This document shows positions 11,670-24,239 of a DNA stretch of 64,000 nt, in pieces. The notes under the pieces were generated by a model. That model saw only the letters and a list, made by a program, of their open reading frames with translations, was not told the origin of the DNA and ran no database searches. Origin of the DNA: Rapana venosa (Eukaryota; Mollusca; Gastropoda; Neogastropoda; Muricidae). The stretch lies in NCBI GenBank assembly GCA_028751875.1, contig CM054143.1, positions 66,557,422-66,621,421 of the forward strand. The letters are read 5' to 3'. The first letter of the stretch is position 1; the number at the start of each line of letters is the position of its first letter. The position numbers and the translations under genes were made by a program.

Positions 11670-11765
11670 TATGGTTATGATGTATCTACGGGGGGGACTG
11701 GATGTAAAAAGCACATGAGTGCTTTTCTTTATCTCGAATAAAAGAATTTGTCTATTGTCATTGTC
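11670..11765 (+). mobile_element. SINE 3' end fragment, forward
   Basis: GGGGACTGGATGTAAAAAG, CACATGAGTGCTT and CTCGAATAAAAGAAT match the 3' end of the SINE at 46008-46352. Confidence 0.7.
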
Positions 11766-12169
11766 AATGTTCTCTTGCACTCTGTTCTTGATGGTATCAA
11801 ATTTTTTAACGTGTATAGAAAAAGATTGTGAAGAAATATAATATACAGAACAGTGATTTAACAAGCGGAAGGTGATGAGGTGTGACATAGGCCAATTTCA
11901 AGAAGATGTGTTACTACTATTAGAAAATTGAAACAATAAATCTGCAGGCTGTGGTTTTATTGGAGAATTTTTTAAGATCTCTAATGGAGTCATTGTTCAG
12001 TTTTTAGTTGTTATTCGTTATCTATTTATATGGTTATTTATCCTGAAATTTGAAAGGAGTCTGTTATTTTGCATTATTTAAAAGGGGGATGTTAATAATG
12101 TAAAAAATATAGAGGAATATCCTTATGTAAATAAGTAGTAAAATGTACGTTAGTCATTAACAAAGATTA

Positions 12170-13490
12170 CAAGATGGCTCAATCAAGATACCCAAGAATG
12201 GCCAGAAGAAATGGTGTCTCTTGTATAACCCTACCAAAGAAGGAACTCATAGGCAATGCCAGTAACTACAGAACCATCAGTCTCATAAGCATCTGCAAGT
12301 CATCTGCGGGTAGTTAAAGATGAAAACAAGCGGAAAAACTCTGTCAGTGAAGACAAGCCGGATTTAGACGCAAAAACGAGCATAACTTGGAACAAATTTC
12401 AATCTGAGAATTATGAGTAGAGAAAATCTCCAACCCAAAAAGATTGTATTACAATTTCATAGACTTAAAAAGGCTTTGACAGGGCATGGATGACGGCTCT
12501 GGCAAGTATAGGCACTTAAATTGACATGCTCATTGAGTCATCAAGGCACTTTACCAGAATGCAAGAGTGAGTTTTTATGAACAATCACATGGGCGAGTTC
12601 TTCAGACAGGGTTTGGGGTTCGTCAGGGTGCTTCTCTATGTATTTTAACCTTTCCTCGAAATACATCATGTCAGACGACACTGCAAAACACATTATCTCA
12701 TTGGAGAAGGACTTTGAACTAGATTTGCAGATGACATTGACCTAATGGGCGGAAGCAAACAAGAACTGACAAAACCTCACAGATAGTTATCAGATCGGTG
12801 TGGGATACGAAATGGAGGTCAGTACAGGAATCAGTCAAGGTCACAAGCGTCGTAATGACAGCACGGGGAATAAAGATGAATGGAGAAATCTGAAAGAGGT
12901 GTGCCATTTCAAATACTTAAGCTCATCTACAAAAGATGGAATCAAACAATTGATGAAGTCGCACTGGAACAGCAATTATAGCTCTAGCCAGATTGAGGGG
13001 TATCAGAAGCATCACCATCAGTACTGCACCAAATATCATCTACAAATCCCTCATGGTATCTATCCTCTATATGGCTGTGATCATGGACCCTGTCAGAGAG
13101 TAAAGAGGAGATAAAGCATTCGGAAACAAGTGAAGAAGATCCTCAAATATCATCACAAAGAACACAAGACACCAAATATGTGAAAGAAGAAATCAAAAAG
13201 CGTGTGGGCCAGACCTCTGCTTTCATATAAGGGAGAAAACTGATGTGTTTGGTCACACAACAAAGTCACATACACTTAGCAAAAACATCTTGCGGGAAGG
13301 TTGAAGGCAAGTGAGAGAGGTGCAAAGAAATCATGGGTTGACAACATCAAAGAATGGACGCCCAACCCTCCTGCAACACCTTCTCGGAGCCAAAGAATCG
13401 TGAAGCATGGGAAAAAGATCTCGTTTGTGTCTTCTCTCATGTCCCCCTAGTACTTTGGGGGGGGGACATTGGGAACTGAAGTGAGTGAGA
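12170..13490 (+). pseudogene. RTE-like retrotransposon fragment (RT to 3' end), frame-broken
   Basis: Across three frames the plus strand yields YRTISLIS, QAGFRRK, YYNFIDLK, ALYQNA, GVRQGAS, a weak FADDIDLMG equivalent, VCHFKYLSS and a C-terminal FGH..SKNIL..KSWVDNIKEW series. This is the order of an RTE-type reverse transcriptase and its C-terminal domain. The 5' half (endonuclease) is absent. The frequency of single-base shifts makes it inactive as written; it belongs to the same broad group as 4000-4850 and 20195-23175 but is not identical to them. Confidence 0.75.
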
Positions 13491-15190
13491 GTGAGATAAA
13501 TAAAATGTTATTACTGGAGAACACCAAGCTGGGTTAAGAAAGGTTATAGTACCGTAGATCATATGTTTAATTTGTTACGCTGCAATCCAGAACAATTCAA
13601 ATAATCGAAAATTATATGTAGTTTGTTGATTTTGAATATAAAAGCTTGTGTTTCTGCTCTAGAAATTTATTTGGCTTATCTTGTTAAATAAGGAATTAAG
13701 GTAAATTATGTGTTGTTTTGAAAAAGCATGTACCATGAGTGAAGGCAAGAATAAGATAGGAAGCAAAATTTGTTCCAGAAGTTTTAAACTCGACCCATGG
13801 AGTAAAAACAGGGAGATGTTAGTAGTAGTATAGTTTTTATTGTTTATTAATAAGCTAGTCTAGAATCATCCAGAATGGTATAAAATGGGTGTGACTTTTG
13901 ATTGAATGAATTATGTATAACCACATTTTGCTGACGACAATATGTTCTTCGAAACAGGTGATCATTTACAAAGAATGACAATTGATAACTGTGTACAGAG
14001 ATCTAGCGTTCCCGTTTAAAGGTAACTATGGGTAATACAAACTATAGTGTTTTTGCAGGTGGTATTTAGCACTAAGGAAAAAAGGACAATTGGGGGCAAT
14101 GTAAAAAGGGGAAATAGTGAATGTATACAAATACCTTGTTTGTGGTTTTCAACTAGATTGAGTTTTGGCTTTACATATGTCAAGACCTTAGAAAGCCAGA
14201 GCAAGAATGCAGTTTTTGCCATTTTTCGTGTTTATGTGTGTTTAATTGCGACGGCTGTAATTTTTCTTTTTTGTAAATTATTTGATTACTCAAGTACAGC
14301 AATATGCTGTATGGAGCTTGGAAAAATGGGTTTTTTGAAAAAAAAAAAAATAAATAAAAATATTGATGGTTTGGAAAATGTACACGTATGTGCTATGAAA
14401 ATGTTTTGTGTTATGGAGAACTTGAGATATTTCCCATATATTGAACTCATACGGAAAATGTATTAAATACTGGTGAAATTGACTCGTATGGATGAATGTA
14501 GAATCCTTTAAAAGGCAGATAGGTGTTGTACATTTAAGGCAGAAATGGTAAGAAACTTGGGTTAGAGTGTTCGGTCAGTGCTTAAATATATGGATTTTCT
14601 GTTGTATGGATAATCAAAGGTACAGTGTATCTCAGCTTCATAAAAAAGTTTCAACAAAGGCCTTATAGATTGCCTTGGCTAAAAATTGGCAATTGAAACT
14701 ATGTATAAAAGTGAAGATTTTCTCAATATAGGCTGTTTTATAATTCTTATTTCAAAGAATTCGTATATTGACATTTAAAATAAATTGTTATGTTAAAGTG
14801 CTCTTACTAAATTTAAGTTTGGTGTTTTTTTATTGTTTTCATGTCATCGCAATAGATACCAGAAAACAGAACTTAAATGAACTGAAATGTGCTGTATGCA
14901 TAGCGAATAGAAGATGAAATCCCTTTTTTGTTTTGCTGTCCAGCCTTACACGATTTAGGATGCAATTCATTAGACCAAAAAATATTATAATGATTTGTAA
15001 CTTTAGGGTAAGGTTCTTCTGTCGACAAAACATGAGACAACTTTAACTATTGCAATGTATTTATCATGCATTGAAAAGGGCCAAAATACTGCAAAATGGA
15101 ACATCGAAATGCACACTTATTTGTTGCAACTTTTTCGTTGTTGTGGATAGATGGAATTTTAATTGTGTTTCTTGTGTTCCATGATGCGTT
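13491..15190. other. AT-rich region, no gene recognised
   Basis: The longest open frame (14047-14466, plus) has no recognised motif and AT-biased composition and is probably chance. An A run lies at 14339-14350. Confidence 0.5.
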
Positions 15191-15439
15191 GTAAGCCCCT
15201 TCAGATAAGGGCGCCATGGTGACCTAAAATCTGAATAAACTAGGTCGCATTCGCTTTTCTGGGAAACAAGTGATAATAGTTACAAAACTAATGAACACAG
15301 GTCCAGGGACTGAATGTGAAAAAAAGAATGCGTTCCTGAGATCTCAAGGGTTCACCAATGGTGGGATTTTGGTATGCGACAGTTTTCACCCACATAAGAT
15401 AGCGCTTTCTACTTCGGGGATGGTGTTCTTCAATCACTG

Positions 15440-15640
15440 GTGATGCATTTAAACAAAGTGTATTCTTTTTTAAAAAATTTCATTCCTTTCTATGCACGAA
15501 ATGCCTATTTCGAAAAGGTGGAACTGTTTTTAACGACGTGCAGATGCTGTCGTGGGTTTTGCACAAGTGTCTCGGTTTTTAGTTTCACATGCTGAAGGAC
15601 CTTTTGTGAGTGGTCGGTATGTAGTACGATGTTATACTCC
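15440..15640 (-). mobile_element. SINE remnant, reverse
   Basis: TATTTCGAAAAGG, ACGTGCAGATG and GTTTTTAGTTTCACATGCTGAAGGACCTTTTG-like motifs correspond to the inverse of the 46008-46352 SINE body. Strongly decayed. Confidence 0.5.
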
Positions 15641-15707
15641 GGGCAATCCCCTAAACACGGTGGTCGTGGGGGCTGGAATTGCAAAAACACATATTCACGG
15701 GACTAGG

Positions 15708-15780
15708 ATGAAACACACACACACACACCACACTACACACACCAAACTCTACACATACATCCACACCACACACACAAATA
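15708..15780. repeat. CA-rich microsatellite
   Basis: (CA)n with CACCACA interruptions. Confidence 0.85.
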
Positions 15781-15867
15781 AAAGGGTTTTTTTTTTCGAA
15801 ATAAACATCTCACACAGGCGTGTTGTGCTTTTAATATCCTTGGTATAAGGGTTTTAAGAAATATTAG

Positions 15868-16075
15868 TGTTCCATTTGGGGTTTAAATACTGATTGTTGA
15901 TGCATATTCGCTTTATTTTCCATTCTTGATTTAAATACCTGATTGTTGATTTTTTTGCCATACCCGCTTTAGTTCCATTCTTGGTTAAATACTGATTGTT
16001 GAGCCTAACCCCTCTTTTTGTTCCATTCTTGGTTTAATACTGATTGTTGTGATGCATAACCGCTTAAAAGGATTG
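15868..16075. repeat. Tandem repeat, about 55-bp unit, four copies
   Basis: Units share GTTCCATTCTTGGTTTAAATA, CTGATTGTTGATGCATA and CCGCTTT. Units differ by small insertions and deletions. Confidence 0.8.
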
Positions 16076-16249
16076 GATTATGTTGCATCAGATTTCTTTT
16101 CTCCGTTGTTGTTTAACGTCACATACAGTGAACAGAGCCTGAATGCAAAAATGGCACAACTGATTGCTCATATGACTTTCTGTTGAAAACGAGAAGATTT
16201 ACACCAGTTCTGTTGCAAGGGCCTTTTCACATCGTGTTGGTGTGATGGG

Positions 16250-16365
16250 TTTGCTGTGTGTGTGTGGTGGTGTGTGTGTGTGTGTGTGTGTGTGTTTGTT
16301 GTTGTGTGTGTGGGTGTTGTGGTGTGTGTGTTGTGTGTGTGTGTTTGTTGGTGTGGGGGTGCTGT
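16250..16365. repeat. TG microsatellite
   Basis: (TG)n with TTG and GGTG interruptions immediately before duplicated block A. Confidence 0.9.
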
Positions 16366-16370
16366 GTGTC

Positions 16371-16480
16371 AAGTCAAGTTCAAAAAGTTGATTGCTGTTG
16401 GTACATTGAATACGCAATTGCATTTGTTTTTTTCATATAGCCATCTATTAAGAAAAAAATTGCGTAAGGATTATACTAAG
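16371..16480 (-). mobile_element. Interspersed repeat end, probable Rex1-like 3' tail, reverse
   Basis: TCAAGTCAAGTTCAA followed by GGTACATTGAATACGCAATTG and ATAGCCATCTATTAAG closely resembles 26890-26985. The repeated TTGAA/TTTGAC tail (inverse) is like the tail of the Rex1-like insertion ending at 51736. No coding part is attached. Confidence 0.5.
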
Positions 16481-16647
16481 AAATTCGTTATTGCATCTTT
16501 ATATGTGTGTGTGTATGTGTTGTGCGTGTGTGTTGTGTGTTATATGTGTGTTGTGTGTGTGTGTGTGTATGTGTGCTTTGTGTTAGTGTGTGTGTGTGTG
16601 TTGTGTGTGTGTGTGTCTTTGTGGTGTATGTGAGTGTGTGTGTGTGT

Positions 16648-16678
<31 letters not shown>

Positions 16679-17098
16679 GTGTTTTTGGTGTGTGTGTGTG
16701 TTTTGGTGAGTTACTAAACACAATGCTTTTCTCAATACGTTTTGCAGTTAAAATTTGTTTATAGTCAATTCAGGCAGCTCTTACTAATTTTTTATTTGGG
16801 ATTATGAAACGAGCACCGTTTATATCCAGTCCGTGAGCAGCAAGTTTTGTCATTTGTCATCCGTTCCAAAGGCAAAGGCTATTTCAAGAAAGGAAAGTTT
16901 TAACGTGTGCACAGATATGGGCACACGGTCTCTGGTTTATAGTTTCATTGAAGGACTTTGGGGGAAGAGGAGGGGGCAGAGAAAACCTCTAACGGTCGTC
17001 TGGGTGATGGCTCGAACGGGGTCTCATATAGGAGTGCAGTGTCTATATAGGCTTGTCCGTCCCAGTAATGAAATAGAATCAGTACTATTTTGTGAGTG

Positions 17099-17130
<32 letters not shown>

Positions 17131-17889
17131 GGGTGTTTGTGTGTGTGTGTGATGTGTTATTATATTTTTATTTCTTTTTATTTCGATGATCATGGAATAA
17201 GCATCATGTACTTTTTTATCTAATGTGTGTATGCAAAGTTTTGTAAATTGTGTCATGCGTTCCACCGGCCACTATGGCCAATTTCGAAAAGGTAAGCGCG
17301 AGCGGGGACGGGTAGCCTAGTGGTTTGAACTTGCGCTAGCAATCTGAAACCCGGGTCGCTTTTCGTAAGGGGAAATTTTTGGAGTTAAATCAGTGCAGAT
17401 CCAACCCTCCCAAAAGGTCTTCGGTTGAGACTATAAACCGAGCCGTGTGGCGAACGCACGCAGAACATCTTGCACACTTTTAAAATTGTTGTTTTGTAAT
17501 AGTAGGCCATTGTGTGCCGGTGGGAACATCTGACAATTTACAAAACGGCATACACAGGGGAACTGCATGTAAAAATGCAATCTTCGATATAAAAGAATAT
17601 ATATAAAAAATTGTAACACTACAAAAATACATCACACACACCCACAAACACAAAAACACAACACAAACACAGCGTCTTTATGCTATGTAGAGGCGCACAG
17701 CGTCTGGCGCCACGATAAAACCTGTTCGCCTTTGGGAGAGTTGGCTGTATGTGCCTGTTAGGGAGACGGATGACTAAACTGGCAAAACGCCTGCACACGG
17801 GACGGGATGTTCTAAGAAAAGATCGCGAGAGTTTTTCGTTATCCTGGAAATAAACGAACGAACATAAATTAATATTGAATCAACAATCT
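16385..17889. repeat. Long duplicated block A, second copy
   Basis: Copy of 1-1505, including the SINE inverted pair (SINE forward copy at 17305-17615). It runs straight into block B, sharing the junction motif CAATCT. Confidence 0.95.
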
Positions 17890-18394
17890 TATGCGCTCAT
17901 ACTTTTCAAATAGAGCGCTTTTTTAAAAATGACATATTCACACAATAACAACACAAACCAAGAAAAGTCAAATAAGATTACAATAATGAATATCATAATA
18001 GAATAACAATTTTAACAACATTAACCCATCACCATGAGACAACAATATAACAAATGATCCCCATCCACCATGAGACAACAACATGAAAACGATGATAACA
18101 GAAAAGCATTGGAAAGGATGGGGGGTGGGGGAGGAGTATCAAGGGGAAGTGGAAATACACTTCAAAATCAAATAGGAGAATTAATAGTTTTAATAAAAAA
18201 AAAAACAATTATTCAAACAAGTAGAACCCCTATACAACAGAATTCAAAAGCGCCTAATCAAACTGGACTATCAAACTAAAACATATCGCTTATAATAGTA
18301 CTATAAATCTCATCTCTAACTGCAATAAAAACAACACCACGATAAAATCTAATGAATTAGACAAACAAAGGGTCATGAGGAGAGGAGAGGAAAG

Positions 18395-18504
<110 letters not shown>

Positions 18505-18879
18505 ACACACTATCAAGCTATCAGTCTACCATAAAGAAGATTTTAAAAAATATCCTCCTTCCACTGTTTCAACATGCAGATTATTTACTAGCTTGCATAG
18601 ATTACTCTTACTTCTTGCATAATTAGTGTGCCTCTTCCTACCTTCCCCTCCTCCACACATATACAGTGTGTGAACTGTAGAATTTCTAGTCACACTAAGA
18701 CAACCTGAATTTTTTTTGTTGTTGTAAGGAATACCATTTGATGCTGTAAATGTAATATGGTTGATTTTGCCGTATTAATCATGGTTGATTTGCCTTATTA
18801 GTCAATTCATAGCATTCATAGCATTAAGAATGCTTTTTAGCTGTGTCCCTTGAACTGATTTTTGTTTTTGATACTTTAA

Positions 18880-19725
18880 GCGTTTTGGGAGCTTTTTCCC
18901 GTAAGTCACTACCTGAGTACAAGAAGCTTGTTAGTAAAGATATTCTTGGTCTCTGGAAAGTTAGAAGATTGATTATGGTCTGTGTTCATTGAATTTTGAA
19001 GCTATTGTGATCTTTGAGGGGCACTCATTGACAAATTTCTGACAAATAGAGCTTTATTTAGATAAAGTCTGTTTTTGAAGTTAGGATATTTGTTCTTATA
19101 ATCGTTTGATGGTTAGGGATCTTGGGATTTTAGTAGAACAAGTTCCAGTGCTCTTTTAAATAAATCTATGAAATCAAATTTTAAATTTGTATCTCTGCAG
19201 CTGTCCCAAAGAGATGAAGCATAGTCAACTATAAGCAAAATAAGGCCGCAAAAAAAGAGTTTGCGAGAGTGGTTATTCAGAAAACGTTATATTATTGATA
19301 ACTGAAGTAGCTGTAAGAAAGACGTTTTCCTAGCGCATCAACATGGTCATATCCAAAAAAGATTTTTGTCAATAATCTACACCCAGAATTCTGTGGGAGT
19401 CAACTTCTCAATTACTCCCTTTTACCTATCAACATAGTGGAATTTATCTTTCATTTTTTGTCTCTTTGTCTTGCTAGTACATACATACACTTAGTTTTTC
19501 GCGTATTTAGGGACATATGGTTTAGCTGAGTCCAAGTAACCAATCTTCATATTGGGTGTTGAAGTTTGATTGTAAGTCTGTGGGGGGTTCAGAATCACTA
19601 CAATAGAGGATGTGTCATCAGCAAAAACATTTCTCAGCTACATTCTAGAAATGGGGTAAGTCATTTTACATAGATTGAAAATAGAAGTGACCCAATATTG
19701 ACCCTTGTGTACTCCATGTTTGATA
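18880..19725 (-). pseudogene. Decayed non-LTR reverse transcriptase remnant (Jockey/CR1-like)
   Basis: The minus strand, read across frames, gives LLFSIYVNDLP, a TKCMYVLARQRDKK segment where RTs carry KTK, then LILLIVDYASSLWD and FKRALELVLL, the usual C-terminal order of Jockey/CR1-type RTs. Many stops and shifts. The YADD region is not recognisable. The copy in block B' (35255-36100) has the same lesions. Confidence 0.6.
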
Positions 19726-19762
19726 AGGTACTAGTTCTGATGTTTGATTATTTGCAGTTACT

Positions 19763-19764
19763 AC

Positions 19765-19801
<37 letters not shown>

Positions 19802-19855
19802 TGTGGTGTGTGTGTGTGTGTGTGGTGTGTGTGGTGTTGTGTGTGTGTGTGTGTA
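19763..19855. repeat. TG microsatellite
   Basis: (TG)n with GTGGTG interruptions; copied at 36138-36230. Confidence 0.9.
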
Positions 19856-20076
19856 GTGCAACGAGGAGGCGGTGACAGAGGAGGAGGAGGAGAAGGAGGA
19901 GGATGGCCCGGCGGCGGAGGGACTGGAGGCTGAGGATGCTGGAGGGGGCACCTAGCTGCTGGCTGGTCCTGCTCTTCCTCATTCCGCTGGAGTTTCCCCC
20001 GTCTGGGCTTTCTGCCTGAGTCATTCAAAGCCCCTCTGTTTATCAGGTCCGCTAGGCTTCTTTGAGGAGAGAGAGC

Positions 20077-20079
<3 letters not shown>

Positions 20080-20127
<48 letters not shown>
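20080..20127. repeat. GA microsatellite
   Basis: (GA)n between the GC-rich acidic stretch and the RTE-like element; the B' counterpart is at about 36455-36503. Confidence 0.9.
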
Positions 20128-20129
<2 letters not shown>

Positions 20130-20194
20130 TTTATCAAAGGGATCATCATGAAATCAGTGACCATGTTTCTTACAGAAAGAAAAGCCACACACAC

Positions 20195-23175
20195 TTTGAC
20201 TGAAAGTGTCTTTTGTCTCTATCAGTGCGGAAAATCAAAGAACTAGAGTATGAGCTTAGCCGCTATAAATGGGACATTATTGGACTAGGAGAAGTGAGAT
20301 GGACAGGATTTTGTGAAACAATGACTGAAGAAGGCAACAAGATCTGGTACAGTGGCCAAGAGAAACATCACCAACATGGAGTGGCATTTATTGTCAGAAA
20401 GGAATAGTAGGTGCATTCTCAGCGTACACCGCTTCCAGCATGATTATCAGCATCCGGGTGACGGCCAAGCCCAAGAACATCACCATCATACAAATCTATG
20501 CAACCATCATCTGACATGCAGATAAAGAAGTAGAAGAATTTTACGACGATCTTGAAGAGACCATTATGAAGATATCCAAGAAGGACAACATTCATCATTC
20601 AAGGGGACTTTTAACGCCAAAGTAGGTCCTGACTCTTACAAAACCAATGGGCCGTAACAGTTTTGGTCAGTTTGAACTGGAGAGACCAACGACAGGGACT
20701 ACGTCTGCGGAGTCTGCCTGCACGCCACAGACTTACCATTGCCATTACCCTCTATCCCCACAAGCAGTCAAGGAGACAACCTGCATGTGCCAAACCGCAA
20801 GATCCATTACCCAATGAGATTTTATCTAACACCACGGCGCTTCAAATCCAGCATCAACAGAGCCAGAACAAGAACCTATCCTGAGCTGTCATAGGCAGCG
20901 ACCACGACCTTGTGCTTCTGGTTATTCAAAATGAAGTGTAGAAAACAACAAACAGCCTGCAAACCACGTAATCAAATTTTGACGTGGACAAACTGAAAGA
21001 ACAGATGTCGAGTGAGATCTTCCAAGCTAATCTTGGCGGACGTTTTGCGGCATTAATAACCAACCCTCCTGGACACTGACCTCACCACAACTTTAATGAG
21101 GCAGTCCGAGAAACAGCAAGAGGAGGTACTCGTCGTCAGAGGATAAACACTCATAGCCAAGGACTACCATGACATCTTGACCTCTGCGATACATAGAAGA
21201 GCATAAAAACCAACCAGGGTCTTTTTCCAACACTAAAGAATATTAGGGAGGCCAACAACTTGTGAAAAGTCAATGTTAAAGGCCAGAGAAAGTGGATCAG
21301 TGATCATGTGATAGATCGAAAAAAGCATGAAAGGGCAACAGTTAAAAAAGGCTACGACACCCTGAAGAAACACACAAAACCACTTCAAACAAATCATGCA
21401 TCATTTGAAGACAGCTCCGGAAAACCTCCTCACAGAAAGCTCAGCTGCATAGAACAGGTGGTCTGATTATTGTCAAGAACTATACAACTACCCAATCAAC
21501 CTGGCAAGTGAGCATAATAGAAGATAAAGCAGCAACAACATAGAAGCACCCTCGCCATACCTATACTGAGGATAGAAGTGAGAAGAAGCCATCCGCAGCT
21601 TACCAGTAGGAAAGTCCCATGAGCAGAACAACATAAACCAGCAGAGCTGCTCAGCTGGTGCGAAACATTATCACCACATGTTACAGCTACTGTCAGAAGA
21701 GAGGGAGACAAAACATTGGCCAACAGAATGGACACAATTCACTCATCAAAACCCCTAGCCCAATAAGGGGAATTTACGAGCCAATGCAAAACCTATAGAC
21801 AAACAGCCTCATCAGCCATGCCTGCAAGATCATGCTCAAAGTTATTTGAATCGACTCAAGATCGAGGCAGAAGAACACCATTGCAGAGGAACAAGCTGGG
21901 TTTCAGCAGCAGGAGCACAATCGAATCAGATTTTTAAACTGCCACAATCCTGATGAGAAAAACATCTTCACATCAGAGAGACCTGTTTTCCACAACTTCA
22001 TCGACTTCCAAGAAGGCTTTCGACAGAGTATGGCACGAAGGCCTGTGCAGGTCCTCAGTAATGTTTGGCATTGAAGAATGGACTAGTGTCAAAACTATTC
22101 AAGCACTATAACAATACCGCAAGCATGCAGTCCTTCTGAACAATCCAGGTCGAGACTACTTCAAAACCACAGTGGGGTCCGACAAGGATGCCTGTTTATC
22201 ATCCAGTCCTGTTTAATCTGTTCTGAAAACAATATGAGAGAGACCTCATGACCTTCCACTCTACATCTCCATTGGCGGCAGACCCCATCAACAACTTGCG
22301 TTTGCACGATGACATTGACTCATGGGCGGAAAGTATCACAGAGCTGCAAGACTATCTTACGACGACCATACTTGAGAACAGAGCAGGAACATATGGGGAT
22401 GGAGTGAGCTCGAGAAAAAGTAAAGTACTTGTCTGAACAGCACGAGACGCCACTAGCTAAAATTTTACATGAACGCCAACAAACTGGAGGAGGTAGAAAC
22501 GCTTTAATACCTTGGCGCTACAACAAACACTCACAAAGGACGGGGGCTGATCGACGACAGAAATCAAAGTCAGACTAGCCCTGGCACATCTCCATGACAA
22601 AACTCACTCCACATATGGAAAAGTAAATGAAATCAGTTTCTCAACATACTAAAGCTCTAACAAAGCCCTAATTCAGAAACTATCCTGCTGTAGCGGAAAG
22701 TGAAACCTGGACATTAGACCTGCTGAAACAGCAAAGCGAATCCTGTCATTTGAAACAAAATGCATAGAAAACTACGGGGCATATCCTGGAGAGAACGATA
22801 AGACCTAATGAATTTGTCAGAGTCAAATACACACGCTGGCAGTCACAGTAACCCCCTTCACACCATCGCAAGAAGAAAAGCTTGACATGGTTCGGCCATG
22901 TCACCCGCCAAAACACTCTGCTCAAAAAAACAGTACTGCAGGGGACACTCGAAGGTGGCAGAAGGAGGGGAAGGAACCAGAACAAGTCTTGGATGGAACA
23001 ACATCAGAGAATGGACCAGGATGAAATGACTCCGCACTCCTAAAAAAAGAGGAAGAAAAAAACAGCGCAGTAGCTAGGACCGAGATGGATGGAGAGGCTT
23101 ACACTGGCCTCGTCCTTCGTGTCCTACCCCCCCCCCACGAACCGCCAAGGTCACAGGGTCTGTGATAAAAGAATG
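20195..23175 (+). pseudogene. RTE-like retrotransposon, near complete but frame-broken
   Basis: Order of motifs on the plus strand: N-terminal endonuclease (KIKELEYELSRYKWDIIGLG, EVRWTG, GQEKHHQHGVAFIVRKE), GDF-like motif near 20610, HRLTIA and PHKQS, a linker, then RT motifs SLPVGKS-like, QAGFQ-like, FIDFQEGFRQ-like, GVRQGC-like, FADDID-like near 22300 and the C-terminal KAWHGSAMSPAKTLC/SWTTSEN-like region, ending near the CTGGCCTCGTCCTTCGTGTCC 3' motif. These are family features of the RTE/BovB-type EN-RT protein. Almost every motif sits in a different frame, so either old decay or indel-rich sequence. It replaces the N-terminal copy seen at 36590-37081, which is truncated. Confidence 0.8.
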
Positions 23176-23264
23176 ATTATGATGATGATTGATAGTCCCT
23201 TTTAACCAGTGTATTAAAGGAATGTATGTTGCCATGAAGAATAAGGGCGATGAAGTTCAAGGAG

Positions 23265-23475
23265 CCCACTCTGTTCATTGGGATTGACATGTGTATGCAC
23301 AGTTTCCTATGCTGCTGTGCAATATATATAAATAAAGAGGGTTTTGTTGGCGCTGATCAGCTAGTTATTTTATTCATTGTGATTGACAGTGTAAAGCGCA
23401 GTTTTCCTACACTGCTTCAATATATATAAATTAAAGGGTTGTTGCGCTGATCAGATATTTATTTTATGATACTTT
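23265..23475. repeat. Tandem duplication, about 110-bp unit, two copies
   Basis: Two units share TTCATTGTGATTGACA, GCACAGTTTTCCTA, CAATATATATAAATAAAG and GCGCTGATCAG. Confidence 0.8.
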
Positions 23476-23537
23476 CTTCAATTTCAATTATTGTTTTAGT
23501 TTGACTGTGGCTCTTAACACTGTTATTGTTTGTTTAA

Positions 23538-23690
23538 TGCGTGTGTGTGAGTGTGTGTGTTGGTGTGTGTGTGTGAAGTGTGTGTGTGTGTTGTGTGGTG
23601 TGTGGTGGTGTGCGCCGCGCGCGCGCGCGCGCGTGCATACGGTTTGTGTGTGTGTGTGTGTGTGTCCTGTGTGTCTCTGTGTGTGTGACA
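23538..23690. repeat. TG/CG alternating tract
   Basis: (TG)n interrupted by an alternating CGCGCGCG core at about 23613-23632. Alternating purine-pyrimidine throughout. Confidence 0.9.
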
Positions 23691-23853
23691 ATCAAGTGCT
23701 GTCAACTTTTATGATATGTGATTATATATATGTATATATTGTTTAAAAGCGTGTGTTTAATCCTTAAAATGCACTCATCATTTTCTCTATTGAAGATAAA
23801 TAAAGGTAGTCTTGAGCTTTCTCTCATTCTTTATGTCCTTGCTGTCTTCTTTG

Positions 23854-23870
23854 GGGGGGGGGGGGGGGGG

Positions 23871-23906
<36 letters not shown>
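23854..23906. repeat. Poly-G run
   Basis: About 50 G with a single A at 23873. Followed by TTCTTTC-type polypyrimidine to about 24130. Confidence 0.95.
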
Positions 23907-23908
<2 letters not shown>

Positions 23909-24230
23909 TCGTTCTTTCTTTCTGTCTGTCTTTTTTCTTCTTTCTATCGTTCTTTCGTTCGTTCGTTTGTTCTTTCCTCGCTGTTTTTCTTTCTTTTCTT
24001 CTCTTCATTCTTTCTTTCTTTCTTTTTTTCTTCTTATTTCTTTCTGTCTTTCTTTTCTTTTTTTTCGTCGTTCATTCTTTCTTTCTTTATTATGTCATTC
24101 TTTCTTCTCCTGGCTGTCTTGCTGTCTTTGTGTGTGCTGTGGTCTTCTTATCTGTCTTATTGCGTTCTCTCATGCCGTTCTGTCTACTTTTCTTTCTGTG
24201 TGTGTGTTGTGTGTGTTGAGTGTGTGTGTG
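23907..24230. repeat. TTTC/TTCTTTCT polypyrimidine and TG run
   Basis: Irregular TTTC tetramers, ending in (TG)n at 24197-24238. Confidence 0.85.
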
Positions 24231-24239
24231 TGTGTGTGA

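Noticed and set aside
14047..14466. 139-codon plus-strand gene
   Set aside because: AT-biased composition, Lys/Asn-rich part from an A run, no recognised motif.
19666..20028. Minus-strand His/Thr/Pro-rich protein (120 codons; longer in the second copy)
   Set aside because: Formed by TG and GGA repeats joined by chance; the longer version in block B' comes from indel differences.
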